Notes under the pieces: generated by a model | What the model was told of the DNA's origin: nothing | The model's database searches: none | Seen by the model: only the letters and a program-made list of their open reading frames with translations | In this document: positions 44,793-53,573 of the stretch, one piece after another | Numbering within the stretch: the first letter of the stretch is position 1 | Layout of the letters: each line of letters starts with the position of its first letter | Source: JAOAPY01 sp038237475 | GTDB lineage: Bacteria > Acidobacteriota > Blastocatellia > Pyrinomonadales > Pyrinomonadaceae | Assembly (NCBI GenBank): GCA_038237475.1 | Contig: JBBRYS010000005.1 | Coordinates: 186,001-250,000 of the forward strand | DNA length: 64,000 nt | Direction: 5' to 3' | Position numbers and translations under genes: made by a program

Positions 44793-44905
44793 TTATTCGC
44801 GGCGTTGAGCACCGCGCCCGTTACTGGATCGTGATCTTGGCTCGTGAAAAAACGCAGTGCTGAGACTGAGGTGGCAAGACCACTACAACCATTGAAGGAG
44901 AAGTA

Positions 44906-45408
44906 ATGCCAAAAGCAACCGACACTAAAAAGAAATCCATGCCCATAAACATCGGCATCGGCGAAAAGGACAGGCGGGCTATTGCCGCGGGCCTTTCGAG
45001 CCTCCTGGCCGACACATACACGCTGTACCTGAAAACCCACAACTTCCACTGGAACGTTACCGGACCAATGTTCCGGACGCTCCACCTCATGTTTGAGGAG
45101 CAATACAATGAGCTGGCTTTGGCGGTAGATCTGATCGCGGAGCGTATTAGAGCCCTGGGATTTCCGGCCCCGGCATCCTACAGAGAGTTCATTGAGCTTT
45201 CGAGTATTAAAGAAGAGCGGGGTGTGTCTTCAGCCAACGATATGATCCGGCTCCTGGTCGAGGGACAAGAGGCAGTTGTAAGGACAGCGCGGTCAGTTTT
45301 TCCCGTGGTGGAAAGGCGAGCGATGAGCCAACCGCAGACTTGCTGACGCAAAGGATGCAGGTACATGAAAAAGCTGCCTGGATGCTTAGAAGTCTATTGG
45401 CTTCATAG
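44906..45408 (+). pseudogene. dps: Dps-type ferritin-like gene with a frameshift near its 3' end
   Basis: The first 136 residues are a normal Dps protein: LYLKTHNFHWNVTGPMFRTL with ferroxidase histidine, and MFEEQYNELALAVDLIAERI. Around 45311-45314 a base is missing in an A run (GAAAGG instead of an expected GAAAAGG), and the frame ends after 146 residues with RRAMSQPQTC. In the restored frame it reads VVEKASDEPTADLLTQRMQV and HEKAAWMLRSLLAS, a typical Dps end, to a stop at 45408. The last helix is lost in the encoded product, so dodecamer assembly may be impaired; a sequencing error is equally possible. Good AAGGAG before the ATG. Confidence 0.85.
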
Positions 45409-45569
45409 ACGTAGACATACTCCTGAACTTTTCGCCGCAGGCGTTGGCTAATTTCAGTTCAGGGTTCACCCTGGGTTGGCAGAGATAACTCGTAACTAAC
45501 CTCTAAGGTGAGACAGAGTGTGCCGAGTGTGAGATCAAAACAAAGCCAGCGCCTTCGGTGCGAACCTTC

Positions 45570-46316
45570 TCAATCCCGCTTCGGCACTTTCCGCCAAACA
45601 AGTATTTGCATTCCCGAAAGCGCAAACCCGATCAGGGCTACTACAAACATTTGATGGGCCAGCGCAATCAGGCTGAAGAACATCACGATACTCAGACCCA
45701 AAAAGCTGCTGATCAAATTTGTTCCTCTGAGCTTGAGAAAACCAAAAACCAGCAGGCTTGAAACAAACCAACCGGCGAAATTTACGGCGGGAATGCCGTA
45801 ATAGACACCAGCCGCGCGCCAGTGCCAATAGCCGAGCTGATTAGCCGCCAGCGGATCGATGAGCAGATCGATGGCCGTCATCCAGAGCGAAGCCAGCAAC
45901 ACCGCCAGCCAGCGCCCTAATCCCGATCCGTGCAGTGTCTGATGAATTGCCGCGACGAGGACCATCCAGGCAAACCCCATCACGATGGGTACGCCGAAGA
46001 GTTGTGGCTGCAGTACGGCTGTGTAGTTGTAAGAACCAAACGGCAAACCTGAGCGCACGCCGATTACCTCAATGACAAAGCCAAACGCCGCGACTGCGAG
46101 CAGGCTGGCTACATCGGCGGCGGCTTTCGAGCCCAGCAGCACAATCACCCCAGCCAGGAAAAGATAAAGAGATGCAGTCCAATCGAACTCTTTCTCTGCT
46201 GGATTGCCGAACAGATGCTGGCCCACGCCTCCCAGCCAAAGAACGGCATAGACCGCTACGGAAACAACCACCGCAACTTTTCGAAGATTGTGAATGGCCT
46301 TAACGGAGGAATTCAT
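45570..46316 (-). CDS. cruF: Carotenoid 1,2-hydratase, CruF/DUF422 type
   Basis: 248 residues with about seven membrane segments. The family core is present: FGFVIEVIGVRSGLPFGSYNY, IVMGFAWMVLVAA and AIDLLIDPLAANQLGYWHW. CruF-type proteins add water across the terminal double bond of acyclic or monocyclic carotenoids, giving the 1'-hydroxy end that is then glycosylated. Last gene of the crt operon, 31 bp after the second desaturase. ATG at 46316 is used; an in-frame TTG at 46370 overlapping the previous gene is less likely. Confidence 0.85.
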   Translation of the reverse strand: MNSSVKAIHNLRKVAVVVSVAVYAVLWLGGVGQHLFGNPAEKEFDWTASLYLFLAGVIVLLGSKAAADVASLLAVAAFGFVIEVIGVRSGLPFGSYNYTAVLQPQLFGVPIVMGFAWMVLVAAIHQTLHGSGLGRWLAVLLASLWMTAIDLLIDPLAANQLGYWHWRAAGVYYGIPAVNFAGWFVSSLLVFGFLKLRGTNLISSFLGLSIVMFFSLIALAHQMFVVALIGFALSGMQILVWRKVPKRD

Positions 46317-46347
46317 TTTAAGTGAATCGAACTCAAAGCTTTCGGCC

Positions 46348-47817
46348 TCAGGAAGCAGAGTACTTCTCAACCAGTTCGCATGTGATCCGGGCTGAGATTA
46401 ACACGGTCGGTGTGCCGCCTCCCGGATGACTGCTGCCGCCGACGTGAAATAGACCACCGATGCCCCGGTCCTTATTCGGCGGACGCATAAAAGCATGCCG
46501 CCAACCATGCGAGTTCAGACCATAGATAGCACCACCGGGCATCAGATACCGCTGGCCAATGCGCCGTGGAGTCCAGACATCCTGGACTGAGTTGTCCGGC
46601 CCGAGTTCTGGAAAGCCGCCCTTTTCCAAGCGGGCAAACACGCGTTCCCGAGCGCGCTCGATATCTGCGTCGGTCCAGTGATTGTCATCGTTCGCAGGTG
46701 CGTTCGCCATGATGAAGAGTGTTTCGCCAGCCCCTGGGACCAGCGATCGATCACAGCGGCTGGGCGCGCTGACATAGACCGTGGGGTCTTCGGGAAAGCG
46801 CCGGTCATCAAACAACTGCGAGAATTCGCGTTTGTAGTCGGCGCTAAAGAAAACTGAGTGCTGAGCTAGCTGAGGAAGTTCCCGCTTAACTCCCAGGAGA
46901 AACACAAGTCCCGAGAGCGAACGATCGGCAGGCTTCATTGGTTGAGCCTCACGACCCAACATCGCTTGAGTCAATGAAGCGTCTCCATTCATCACCACGA
47001 CATCAGCCTCCAGCTTTCCCCCATCCGCCAGCGCGACGCCTTTAACGTTCTTTGATTCGTGCAGGATGCGGGCCACTTGCGTGCCGGTGTGCAACTTGAT
47101 CTGCAGCTCCCTTGCGAGCATCGTCAAAGTCTCAACCAAACGATACAGCCCACCCTTGATGTGCCAACCTCCAAAAGCGTATTCGATGTACGGAATCACC
47201 GCCAGCGTCGCCGGTGAATGATACGGAGACGACCCGACGTAAGTGGGATAGCGATCAAACAACTGCCGCAGATGTCGGCTGCGGAAGTGAGCGGCTACGG
47301 TCTTGTGATAGTTGCCCCAGCCATAGCGAAGCGGCAGGTGACGGAGTGCTCTTAGAGAGCGCAGATCAGGCGGGGCTTGCGGCGGGCGGCGTAGAAAAGT
47401 CTCCTGCGAGAGTTCGAACAGGCGCGCACCCAGCTGCATGAATCCCATAAAGCCGTCGACATCACGAGGCTCGAGTTGTTCGATCGTGCGCAGCCAGTCG
47501 GGCAAATACGGTGAATAGTTAAAGCGTGTTCCGTCGTCGTAAACATACTCTGCCAGCGGCTGCATCTGCACCAACTCCAAATGTTCATCCATGCTGCTGC
47601 CAACAGCACTGAATAGCTCTGCAAATATCCACTTCATCGTGATTAGCGACGGCCCGGTGTCGAAGCGAAAGCCATCCTGCTCCCAGCGATTCATCTTGCC
47701 TCCCAGCGTCGGCCCCTGCTCAAGAACGGTGACATCCCAATCTTTCGCCGCCAGACGCAGAGCGGTGGCCAATCCACCCAGTCCGCCGCCAATGATTATT
47801 GCTTTCTTTCGCTTCAT
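46348..47817 (-). CDS. CrtI-family carotenoid desaturase (second copy, CrtD-like)
   Basis: 489 residues. N-terminal FAD motif AIIIGGGLGGLATALRLA, the FDTGPSLITM region common to CrtI/CrtD, and a C-terminal GLFHVGGSSHPGGGTPTVLISA that binds FAD. It differs widely from the other CrtI at 50672. Because it sits next to the CruF-type hydratase and a glycosyltransferase, a 3,4-desaturase (CrtD) role on a hydroxylated end is the best guess; a terminal oxidase (CruO/CrtP-like) is an alternative. It starts 10 bp after the glycosyltransferase stop. Confidence 0.85.
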   Translation of the reverse strand: MKRKKAIIIGGGLGGLATALRLAAKDWDVTVLEQGPTLGGKMNRWEQDGFRFDTGPSLITMKWIFAELFSAVGSSMDEHLELVQMQPLAEYVYDDGTRFNYSPYLPDWLRTIEQLEPRDVDGFMGFMQLGARLFELSQETFLRRPPQAPPDLRSLRALRHLPLRYGWGNYHKTVAAHFRSRHLRQLFDRYPTYVGSSPYHSPATLAVIPYIEYAFGGWHIKGGLYRLVETLTMLARELQIKLHTGTQVARILHESKNVKGVALADGGKLEADVVVMNGDASLTQAMLGREAQPMKPADRSLSGLVFLLGVKRELPQLAQHSVFFSADYKREFSQLFDDRRFPEDPTVYVSAPSRCDRSLVPGAGETLFIMANAPANDDNHWTDADIERARERVFARLEKGGFPELGPDNSVQDVWTPRRIGQRYLMPGGAIYGLNSHGWRHAFMRPPNKDRGIGGLFHVGGSSHPGGGTPTVLISARITCELVEKYSAS

Positions 47818-47827
47818 GAAAGTGCTG

Positions 47828-48949
47828 CTACGCTTGTGTGCCGGGAAAATATCGACGGCCTTTCCATTCAACTCCCAAACCACCACGACAGCGCCACCAG
47901 GAAGACAGGGCCAACAAAATAAGGAAGGCTTCAGCGAACGGATGAAAAAGAATGGACCAGAGTGCCTGATCGAACCTTAGAGCCAGCAGCAAACGCATCA
48001 AGAGGACGCAGGCAACAGCCGGCACCAGTCCCCAGGCCCATGCGCTTGAGCAAACAACAACCGGCAACAACCAAAACGGCAACAGGAAGAGGGTGCAGTG
48101 CAGTGCGATGAAACTCCAGAAAGTAAACCGCGAGCGAAATCCCGGGAAGAAATTTTTCTGAAACCCGTTCCATATTTCCGAAAATGATCTATACATGCGG
48201 ACAGTCACCGTGCCGGTTCCATCCAGGCACAACCCGCGCTCGCCTCGCGCTCGCCACAATTGCGCCAAACGAATGTCTTCGGTGATGACATCACGAACCG
48301 CTGCATGCCCCCCAACGGCGAAATATTTGTTGCGCCGCACCAGAATGCAAGCCCCATGGGCCAGGCCGAGTGAGGGATCGTCTCGCTGCATTGAAAGTGG
48401 CGCCGGGTACACAGTGAAGACCAGAAAGTTTAGCAGCGGCAGCAACATCCACTCCCAGAAACTGTCCAGTTGGAGAGCTGGCCAGCACGAAAGCAGAGTC
48501 AGCTCACGCCGGCGGGCCTCGCTGAGCATTCTGGCGGCTGCCTTTTCAGAGAGACGCGCATCGGCGTCGAGAAACAGGAGCCATTCTCCCCGCGCGGAGT
48601 TTGCGAGTTGCGCGCAGGCAAAGTTTTTCCCACCCCAGCCGGCGGGCAACTCGATCGTTGGTACACGACTGATACGTTGGTCGTGGCTGGCGTAATCCTC
48701 GATTATGGCCGGCGTCAAATCAACGGAATGATCGTCGTAGATCAAAATCTCTTTGACGGGTGCACACTGGGTGACTACTGACGAAAGACACTCGCCCAGG
48801 TTTCGTGCTTCGTTGCGAGCTGGAATTAGGATAGAGAGGTTGCCATCCTCAGCGGCTTCCGCGTTGACTCTGGGCCAGGCCAAAACGTTCCAAAGCACGA
48901 TGGCCAGCAAGACTAATTCAGGTACCAGAAGCAGAAGAGCAAAGATCAT
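47828..48949 (-). CDS. Membrane glycosyltransferase family 2 (CruG/CrtQ-like)
   Basis: 373 residues. An N-terminal membrane helix, then the GT-A fold with LSILIPARNEARNLGECLSS, the nucleotide-binding YDDHS and the DxD motif in LLFLDADARLS, the acceptor-side EDIRLAQLWR, and three or four C-terminal membrane helices. This layout is shared by carotenoid glycosyltransferases CruG (myxoxanthophyll) and CrtQ (staphyloxanthin). In this operon it most likely adds a sugar to the hydroxyl made by the CruF-type enzyme (inference). Confidence 0.85.
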   Translation of the reverse strand: MIFALLLLVPELVLLAIVLWNVLAWPRVNAEAAEDGNLSILIPARNEARNLGECLSSVVTQCAPVKEILIYDDHSVDLTPAIIEDYASHDQRISRVPTIELPAGWGGKNFACAQLANSARGEWLLFLDADARLSEKAAARMLSEARRRELTLLSCWPALQLDSFWEWMLLPLLNFLVFTVYPAPLSMQRDDPSLGLAHGACILVRRNKYFAVGGHAAVRDVITEDIRLAQLWRARGERGLCLDGTGTVTVRMYRSFSEIWNGFQKNFFPGFRSRFTFWSFIALHCTLFLLPFWLLPVVVCSSAWAWGLVPAVACVLLMRLLLALRFDQALWSILFHPFAEAFLILLALSSWWRCRGGLGVEWKGRRYFPGTQA

Positions 48950-48991
48950 GAAGTTGGCTCGCGGCGAATCAAAGGGTTCCCTTTCGGTACA

Positions 48992-49939
48992 TCAACTCAA
49001 ACCAAAGGAGAGGCCCGCAGCCTCAGAAAACCGCGTGAGGTTTTTGACTCCATTGGTAACGAGATCGCCAACCTCGCAGAGAAGCGGCAGCTCGGGCGCA
49101 TCACTGAAGCGAGCGGCAAGCAGGGCCTTGCCACGTTCGAGCTGGGCCAGGGCCCGGCGCTGGGCTTCGTAATGGCTCGATTCCACGATTGCCGAAGGCC
49201 GCAAGTGACGAGCGTCCTGTCCCGCGGGCTTTCCGGTCTGCGAACTCTCTGCCAGCTCATCAAGCAGATCGTCACAAATCTGATAAGCCTCACCGATACA
49301 TTCTCCAAATCCGGCCAGCGCTTCAAAGTCATCTTCACTGGCTCCCGCGGCCAATGCATTACAGGTCATCATCAGGCGCATCAACGCAATGGTCTTGGCA
49401 TCGCGATGGGCCAGCACGTCCTGATTCACCGCCGTCGCGTTGGACTCGAGGTCGATCACCTGACCGCCGATCATTCCGTCAGCGCCGATGCAATTTGTGG
49501 CTTCGGCTAACAGTTCGGCGATCCGGGCACCGCCCGCCAACTCGCGCGCGCCCGAACCAAACAAAGCATAAGCCTGGTTCAGTAGTGCCACGGCAGCAAG
49601 CACCGCGATGCCTTCGCCAAAAACAAGATGCAGCGCACGCTTGTTGCGACGCACATCGGCATCGTCCATGCCAGGCAGATCGTCAAGTATCAAGGAACTT
49701 GAATGCAGGTATTCGATCGCGCAGGCACTCTTTAGGGCCTCCGGGCCAACGCCAACCAGCCTCGCAGCGAGCAGGGTGATAACCGGTCGCAGGCGTTTAC
49801 CACCGGGAAAGACGGCATACCTGAGCGCCTGGTTGAAACGCTCCGTGCCCGGTTTATGGCTGACGGGCAGATTCCGGTGCAGAGCAGTTTCGATCTGCCC
49901 ATGATAAGCGCCAATGAAATTTGTCAGCTCCGGTGTCAA
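48992..49939 (-). CDS. crtE: Geranylgeranyl diphosphate synthase (CrtE type)
   Basis: 315 residues. Trans-prenyltransferase with GGKRLRPVITLLAARL, first aspartate motif DDLPGMDDADVRR, GQVIDLES and second motif YQICDDLLDE. It supplies the C20 precursor for phytoene. It overlaps the alpha/beta-hydrolase stop by 4 bp (ATGA type), so the two are coupled, and it is followed after 42 bp by the glycosyltransferase gene. Distinct from the ispA gene at 10538. Confidence 0.9.
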   Translation of the reverse strand: MTPELTNFIGAYHGQIETALHRNLPVSHKPGTERFNQALRYAVFPGGKRLRPVITLLAARLVGVGPEALKSACAIEYLHSSSLILDDLPGMDDADVRRNKRALHLVFGEGIAVLAAVALLNQAYALFGSGARELAGGARIAELLAEATNCIGADGMIGGQVIDLESNATAVNQDVLAHRDAKTIALMRLMMTCNALAAGASEDDFEALAGFGECIGEAYQICDDLLDELAESSQTGKPAGQDARHLRPSAIVESSHYEAQRRALAQLERGKALLAARFSDAPELPLLCEVGDLVTNGVKNLTRFSEAAGLSFGLS

Positions 49940-50682
49940 GAGTTTTCCTTGTCGTCAAAAATAACCAGCGCGAGTTGCTCGGTCGCCTCTTCGATGGGCA
50001 AATGCCCGGCTCCTTTTAATTCGACCGCCTGGGACTGAGGCCACACGGCGCGCCATTGTGGGACCGATCTCCTGACCGCCCCGAACGTGCGCTCGCCGTA
50101 GACAATCTCAATCGGCATAGTCAGATCGCTGAACTGCTCCGGCCCTCCGATCTCCCCGAGCATCAGCAGGTATTGATAAGCGACATTGTGATCGACCGTG
50201 CCGAATGAACTGGTTAGATCCGTGTTCGCAGTACGATGCCCGCGCAGCGATTGGTTACTCACCCAGCGCCCCACGGGATTGGCAAACGTTGAGTAGTAAG
50301 CATAGCGGCCATAGTTGGGGTTAGTGAAGAGCCTGAAGTAGCGCGGCATATAAGCAAACATGTCAATCAACACCAGTCTCCTGATTCGCGATCCGAGTTT
50401 CATTGCTGCCATCAGCGCGAGATTAGCGCCGCTGCAATTGCCAATCAGAGTGATGCGCTCTGCGCCGATCGCTTGAATGGCCGCGATGATCTCTTGGGCA
50501 ATTGTGGCCGCTTCCCAATCTCTAGGCGGCGGCGACTGGCCACATCCGGGAAGGTCTGCGCTATACAGCGAAACGGTAGCAGGCAGGTGCGTAGCCAGCG
50601 GAGCAAACGTGCGATGGTCCCCGCCCCACCCGTGCAAGCCGAGGTAAACTTCCGGGCCTTCTCCATACCGTTCAACGTGCAT
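49936..50682 (-). CDS. Alpha/beta hydrolase of the carotenoid operon
   Basis: 248 residues. Oxyanion-hole motif LGLHGWGGDHRTF, LYSADLPGCGQSPPP, and the nucleophile elbow LIGNCSGANLALMAAM, where the usual Ser is replaced by Cys or shifted (GNCSGA: the Ser follows the Cys), then the acid in YGERTFG and the histidine in GAGHLPIEE. The ATG at 50682 lies inside the crtI end (11-bp overlap) and follows AGAGGA. Its place between crtI and crtE suggests a part in carotenoid tailoring such as ester formation or hydrolysis, but the reaction is unknown. Confidence 0.82.
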   Translation of the reverse strand: MHVERYGEGPEVYLGLHGWGGDHRTFAPLATHLPATVSLYSADLPGCGQSPPPRDWEAATIAQEIIAAIQAIGAERITLIGNCSGANLALMAAMKLGSRIRRLVLIDMFAYMPRYFRLFTNPNYGRYAYYSTFANPVGRWVSNQSLRGHRTANTDLTSSFGTVDHNVAYQYLLMLGEIGGPEQFSDLTMPIEIVYGERTFGAVRRSVPQWRAVWPQSQAVELKGAGHLPIEEATEQLALVIFDDKENS

Positions 50683-52159
50683 GGCTGACAATCCTCTCGG
50701 CAGTTCGCTTGCCGCCCAGGACGACCATGGGCATTCCCGTTCCCGGCGTAGTGCTGGCCCCAACGTAATAAAGCCCTTCCATTTCACGAGAGTAATTACG
50801 TGCGCGAAAGGGACCGATCTGAGAGAGAGTGTGCGCCGCGCCAAAGGCTGACCCGTCATATAGACCAAACCGATTCTGCCAGTCGACTGGTGTCAGCACC
50901 TCTTCGACTACGAACTGTTCCGGTTGGATTTCAATATTGTGCCGCGTCAATCTCCGCAGCACTTTCTCTTTCAATTTGCCGCTCTCGAGCTGCCAATCGG
51001 TTTCAGGCATTTCACTCAACAACGGTGTCGGCACCAGCACAAAGACAACGCTGTCACCCGCCGGCGCAAGCGTCGTATCCGTAGCTGAAGGCACGCTTAC
51101 ATAAAAGGGTGGATCGTCCGAGATTCTTTTGTGAGTAAACAAATCAGCAAAGGCAGCCTGATAGTCGTCAGGTAAAAAGATTGTGTGATGTCCGAGATTC
51201 GCGACTTCACCGCTAATGCCCCAATAGAAAGTGACCACTCCGGGAGTCATGGTGACGTCTTTCGACCGATGCTTTTTCCCGTTTGAGGGAATGAGACTGG
51301 CTTGTGTCGTTGGCAAATCAACGTTAGAAACAACCAGCGAGGAAGTTTGAATGCATCCATCAGTCAGCTCCACGCCGGTGACGCGGCCATTCTCACTCGT
51401 GATATGCCGGACGCGCTGTCCTGTTCGTATTTCCACACCGAGCTCAAGCGCCAATCTTTCCATGCCTTCAACCAAACCGTATACACCGCCACGCGGCAGC
51501 CACAAACCGTAGGCAAGTTCCCCGTACGGCAGGATCGAGAACATGCCCGGCAGCTGGAATGGCGAGCCGCCTAAATACATAGCGTAAGAACCAAGGGCCT
51601 CGCGGATGTGATGGTTCTTGAAATAGCGGCCTAGTTCGCTGTCGAGCGAACGCCAGATCCCTGTTCGCAACAGCTCAGCAGGCGATAGCGCAGCCAGCCA
51701 CTTCATGGGTTTGTCAACATTGCTGCTAATCAGTTTGTCGAAAGCGATCCGGTATTTGGCGCCCGCATCTCGCAGAAACCCAAGTAGCGCCGGACGAGAG
51801 CCAGGTTCCAACCTTTCACACTCCTTCATCAACTCGGGCAACTGGCTGGAAAGAGTGAAATGAGTTCCGTTGGTCCATTGAAAGCTGATGGCCGGATCTA
51901 CCCGCAGAAGTTGCACGTAATCATGGAAATCGCGACCGGCTGAGCGGAACAAATCTTCAAAGACCCAGGGATAATTGAGCAGCGATGGACCAGTGTCGAA
52001 ACGAAACCCTTTACGCTGGATCAGATTCGCCCGTCCGCCGACAAGTTCGTTCGCTTCCAGAATGCAGACGTCATAGCCAGCCAGGCGCAAATGGATCGAT
52101 GCGCTCAACCCGCCCAGGCCGGCTCCAATGATCGTCACTTGTTTGTGATTGCCTTTCAT
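50672..52159 (-). CDS. crtI: Phytoene desaturase
   Basis: 495 residues. FAD motif TIIGAGLGGLSASIHLRLAG (about 9-28), FDTGPSLLNYPWVFEDLF, and the C-terminal GLYYVGASTTPGTGMPMVVL conserved in CrtI. It introduces the double bonds that turn phytoene into lycopene or neurosporene with FAD. It begins 13 bp after the crtB stop. Of the two CrtI-type proteins in the operon this one is next to crtB and so is the likelier phytoene desaturase. Confidence 0.9.
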   Translation of the reverse strand: MKGNHKQVTIIGAGLGGLSASIHLRLAGYDVCILEANELVGGRANLIQRKGFRFDTGPSLLNYPWVFEDLFRSAGRDFHDYVQLLRVDPAISFQWTNGTHFTLSSQLPELMKECERLEPGSRPALLGFLRDAGAKYRIAFDKLISSNVDKPMKWLAALSPAELLRTGIWRSLDSELGRYFKNHHIREALGSYAMYLGGSPFQLPGMFSILPYGELAYGLWLPRGGVYGLVEGMERLALELGVEIRTGQRVRHITSENGRVTGVELTDGCIQTSSLVVSNVDLPTTQASLIPSNGKKHRSKDVTMTPGVVTFYWGISGEVANLGHHTIFLPDDYQAAFADLFTHKRISDDPPFYVSVPSATDTTLAPAGDSVVFVLVPTPLLSEMPETDWQLESGKLKEKVLRRLTRHNIEIQPEQFVVEEVLTPVDWQNRFGLYDGSAFGAAHTLSQIGPFRARNYSREMEGLYYVGASTTPGTGMPMVVLGGKRTAERIVSHAR

Positions 52160-52172
52160 TAACTCCCGCCCA

Positions 52173-53189
52173 TTACCTTCTTACGTAGGCCAGTGGGATG
52201 CGCCAGTACTTGCTTGCCGGCAAAGCTCTGAACTTTTCCGCGGCTGGTACGCTCTCACGGTGTTGCGGGCGAAAATGTTTGCCGGCCAGACGATTGTTCA
52301 AGCTGCGATGGACCTTGATACAGGCGTGGATGGCAACGCGGCTGTCCACACTGAAAGCATCCAGGTCAGCCAGCGAACGCGCGTAGAATCCCTCGGCGAT
52401 GTCTACGAGTTCTCCCACTACTGCCGCTACTGCCTCGTACTGTTCTGGATTATCAAAGTCAGGCTTGACGATGCCTTTGGCTCGCAGCATGTCCAGAGGC
52501 AGGTAGACGCGTCCGCGTTTGAAATCCTCACCAACGTCGCGAAGAAAATTCGTGAGCTGCAGGGCGATGCCAAGGTTCCTGGCGCAGGTTAGCGCGCGGG
52601 GAAAATCACGCTCCGTAGTCGATCCATAAACGTAAGTGAGAAAGTAGCCGACCACTATTGCGCTACCGTAAATGTAGTGGTCGATCAAGTCGTCGAGGCT
52701 GGCGAAAGGACGCGGCTCGCTGTCGAGTCTCATGGCTTCCAGAAACGCGCGGTAATGTTCCCTGGGTATGCCCGACTCGTGCACTACTTTCGTAAAGCCA
52801 ACCAGGAAGCCCGACGTGCCCTGTCGCAGGGCCGCACGAATTGAATCGCAAGCCAGCCCGCGCTCGTATTGGTCCATCCATGACTTCAGACTGTGTTGGC
52901 GTTCTTCAGCGCTTTGAGGAAACGTATCAACCACTTCGTCTGGATAACGCACGGCCGCGTAGATCGCCTCGACCTTTTCGCGCTTTAGCGGTGGCAGAAA
53001 ACGCGTGACGAGATAGAAGCTCGTGCTGTAGTTCTTCATCACCGCCCGGTCCTCCCGGACGATAATCTTCCACGCTTCCGCTTCACTGCCGGCGGCTAGA
53101 GCCAGCTGCTTAGTCCGGTTCTCTCTGGAGCGCCATTCAGCTTCCGTCCAAATGGCACCTGACTCAGTCGATCGATTTGGTGATGGCAT
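52173..53189 (-). CDS. crtB: Phytoene synthase
   Basis: 338 residues of the squalene/phytoene synthase family. The hallmarks are NYSTSFYLVTRFLPPLKR, the first acidic motif AVRYPDEVVDTF, the substrate region YIYGSAIVVGYF, and the second acidic motif LTNFLRDVGEDFKRGRVYLP. It joins two geranylgeranyl diphosphates into phytoene. ATG at 53189 is set by AAGGA; an upstream in-frame ATG at 53219 has none. The start is 58 bp after the unknown 108-residue gene. Confidence 0.93.
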   Translation of the reverse strand: MPSPNRSTESGAIWTEAEWRSRENRTKQLALAAGSEAEAWKIIVREDRAVMKNYSTSFYLVTRFLPPLKREKVEAIYAAVRYPDEVVDTFPQSAEERQHSLKSWMDQYERGLACDSIRAALRQGTSGFLVGFTKVVHESGIPREHYRAFLEAMRLDSEPRPFASLDDLIDHYIYGSAIVVGYFLTYVYGSTTERDFPRALTCARNLGIALQLTNFLRDVGEDFKRGRVYLPLDMLRAKGIVKPDFDNPEQYEAVAAVVGELVDIAEGFYARSLADLDAFSVDSRVAIHACIKVHRSLNNRLAGKHFRPQHRESVPAAEKFRALPASKYWRIPLAYVRR

Positions 53190-53246
53190 GTGGTCCTTCA
53201 AGTTACGTCCTGAGCACAACTGCCGCGGTTCTGCGGTGCAATGCGC

Positions 53247-53573
53247 CTAAGCAACCTGTTGCTTCAGAACCTCTCGTAAGAGACGCACTATGATTCGATT
53301 GTGATCGAATTTGGGTTGGGCATGACTTTCCATGAGGTCGTCAATCTCATGGCGATACGCACCCGAATTGGTCACCTGAACCGGCTCTGATCCCAACCCC
53401 AGATGGTCCCGTACTAACCCCAGTACCTGACGGAGCAAGATGCTCTCCTCACCAATCTGCGGTCGTTGTGCGTACGGTAAATCCAGCCGGGAAAGCGAGT
53501 CGGCCCAGACCTGCCCGCACATGCGCTTAAACTCCGCCTCGGCAATGCTCTTCAATCCATCTCTTTCGCTCAT
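53247..53573 (-). CDS. Unknown 108-aa protein in the carotenoid operon
   Basis: 108 residues, soluble, mixed-charge and probably helical, with no signal peptide or metal motif. Conserved-looking patches are AEAEFKRMCGQVWADS, GEESILLRQVLGLVRDHLGL and HNRIIVRLLREVL. I recognise no family. Its start overlaps the stop of the flavin oxidoreductase by 4 bp, and it is followed by crtB, so it is an integral member of the operon. Confidence 0.7.
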   Translation of the reverse strand: MSERDGLKSIAEAEFKRMCGQVWADSLSRLDLPYAQRPQIGEESILLRQVLGLVRDHLGLGSEPVQVTNSGAYRHEIDDLMESHAQPKFDHNRIIVRLLREVLKQQVA

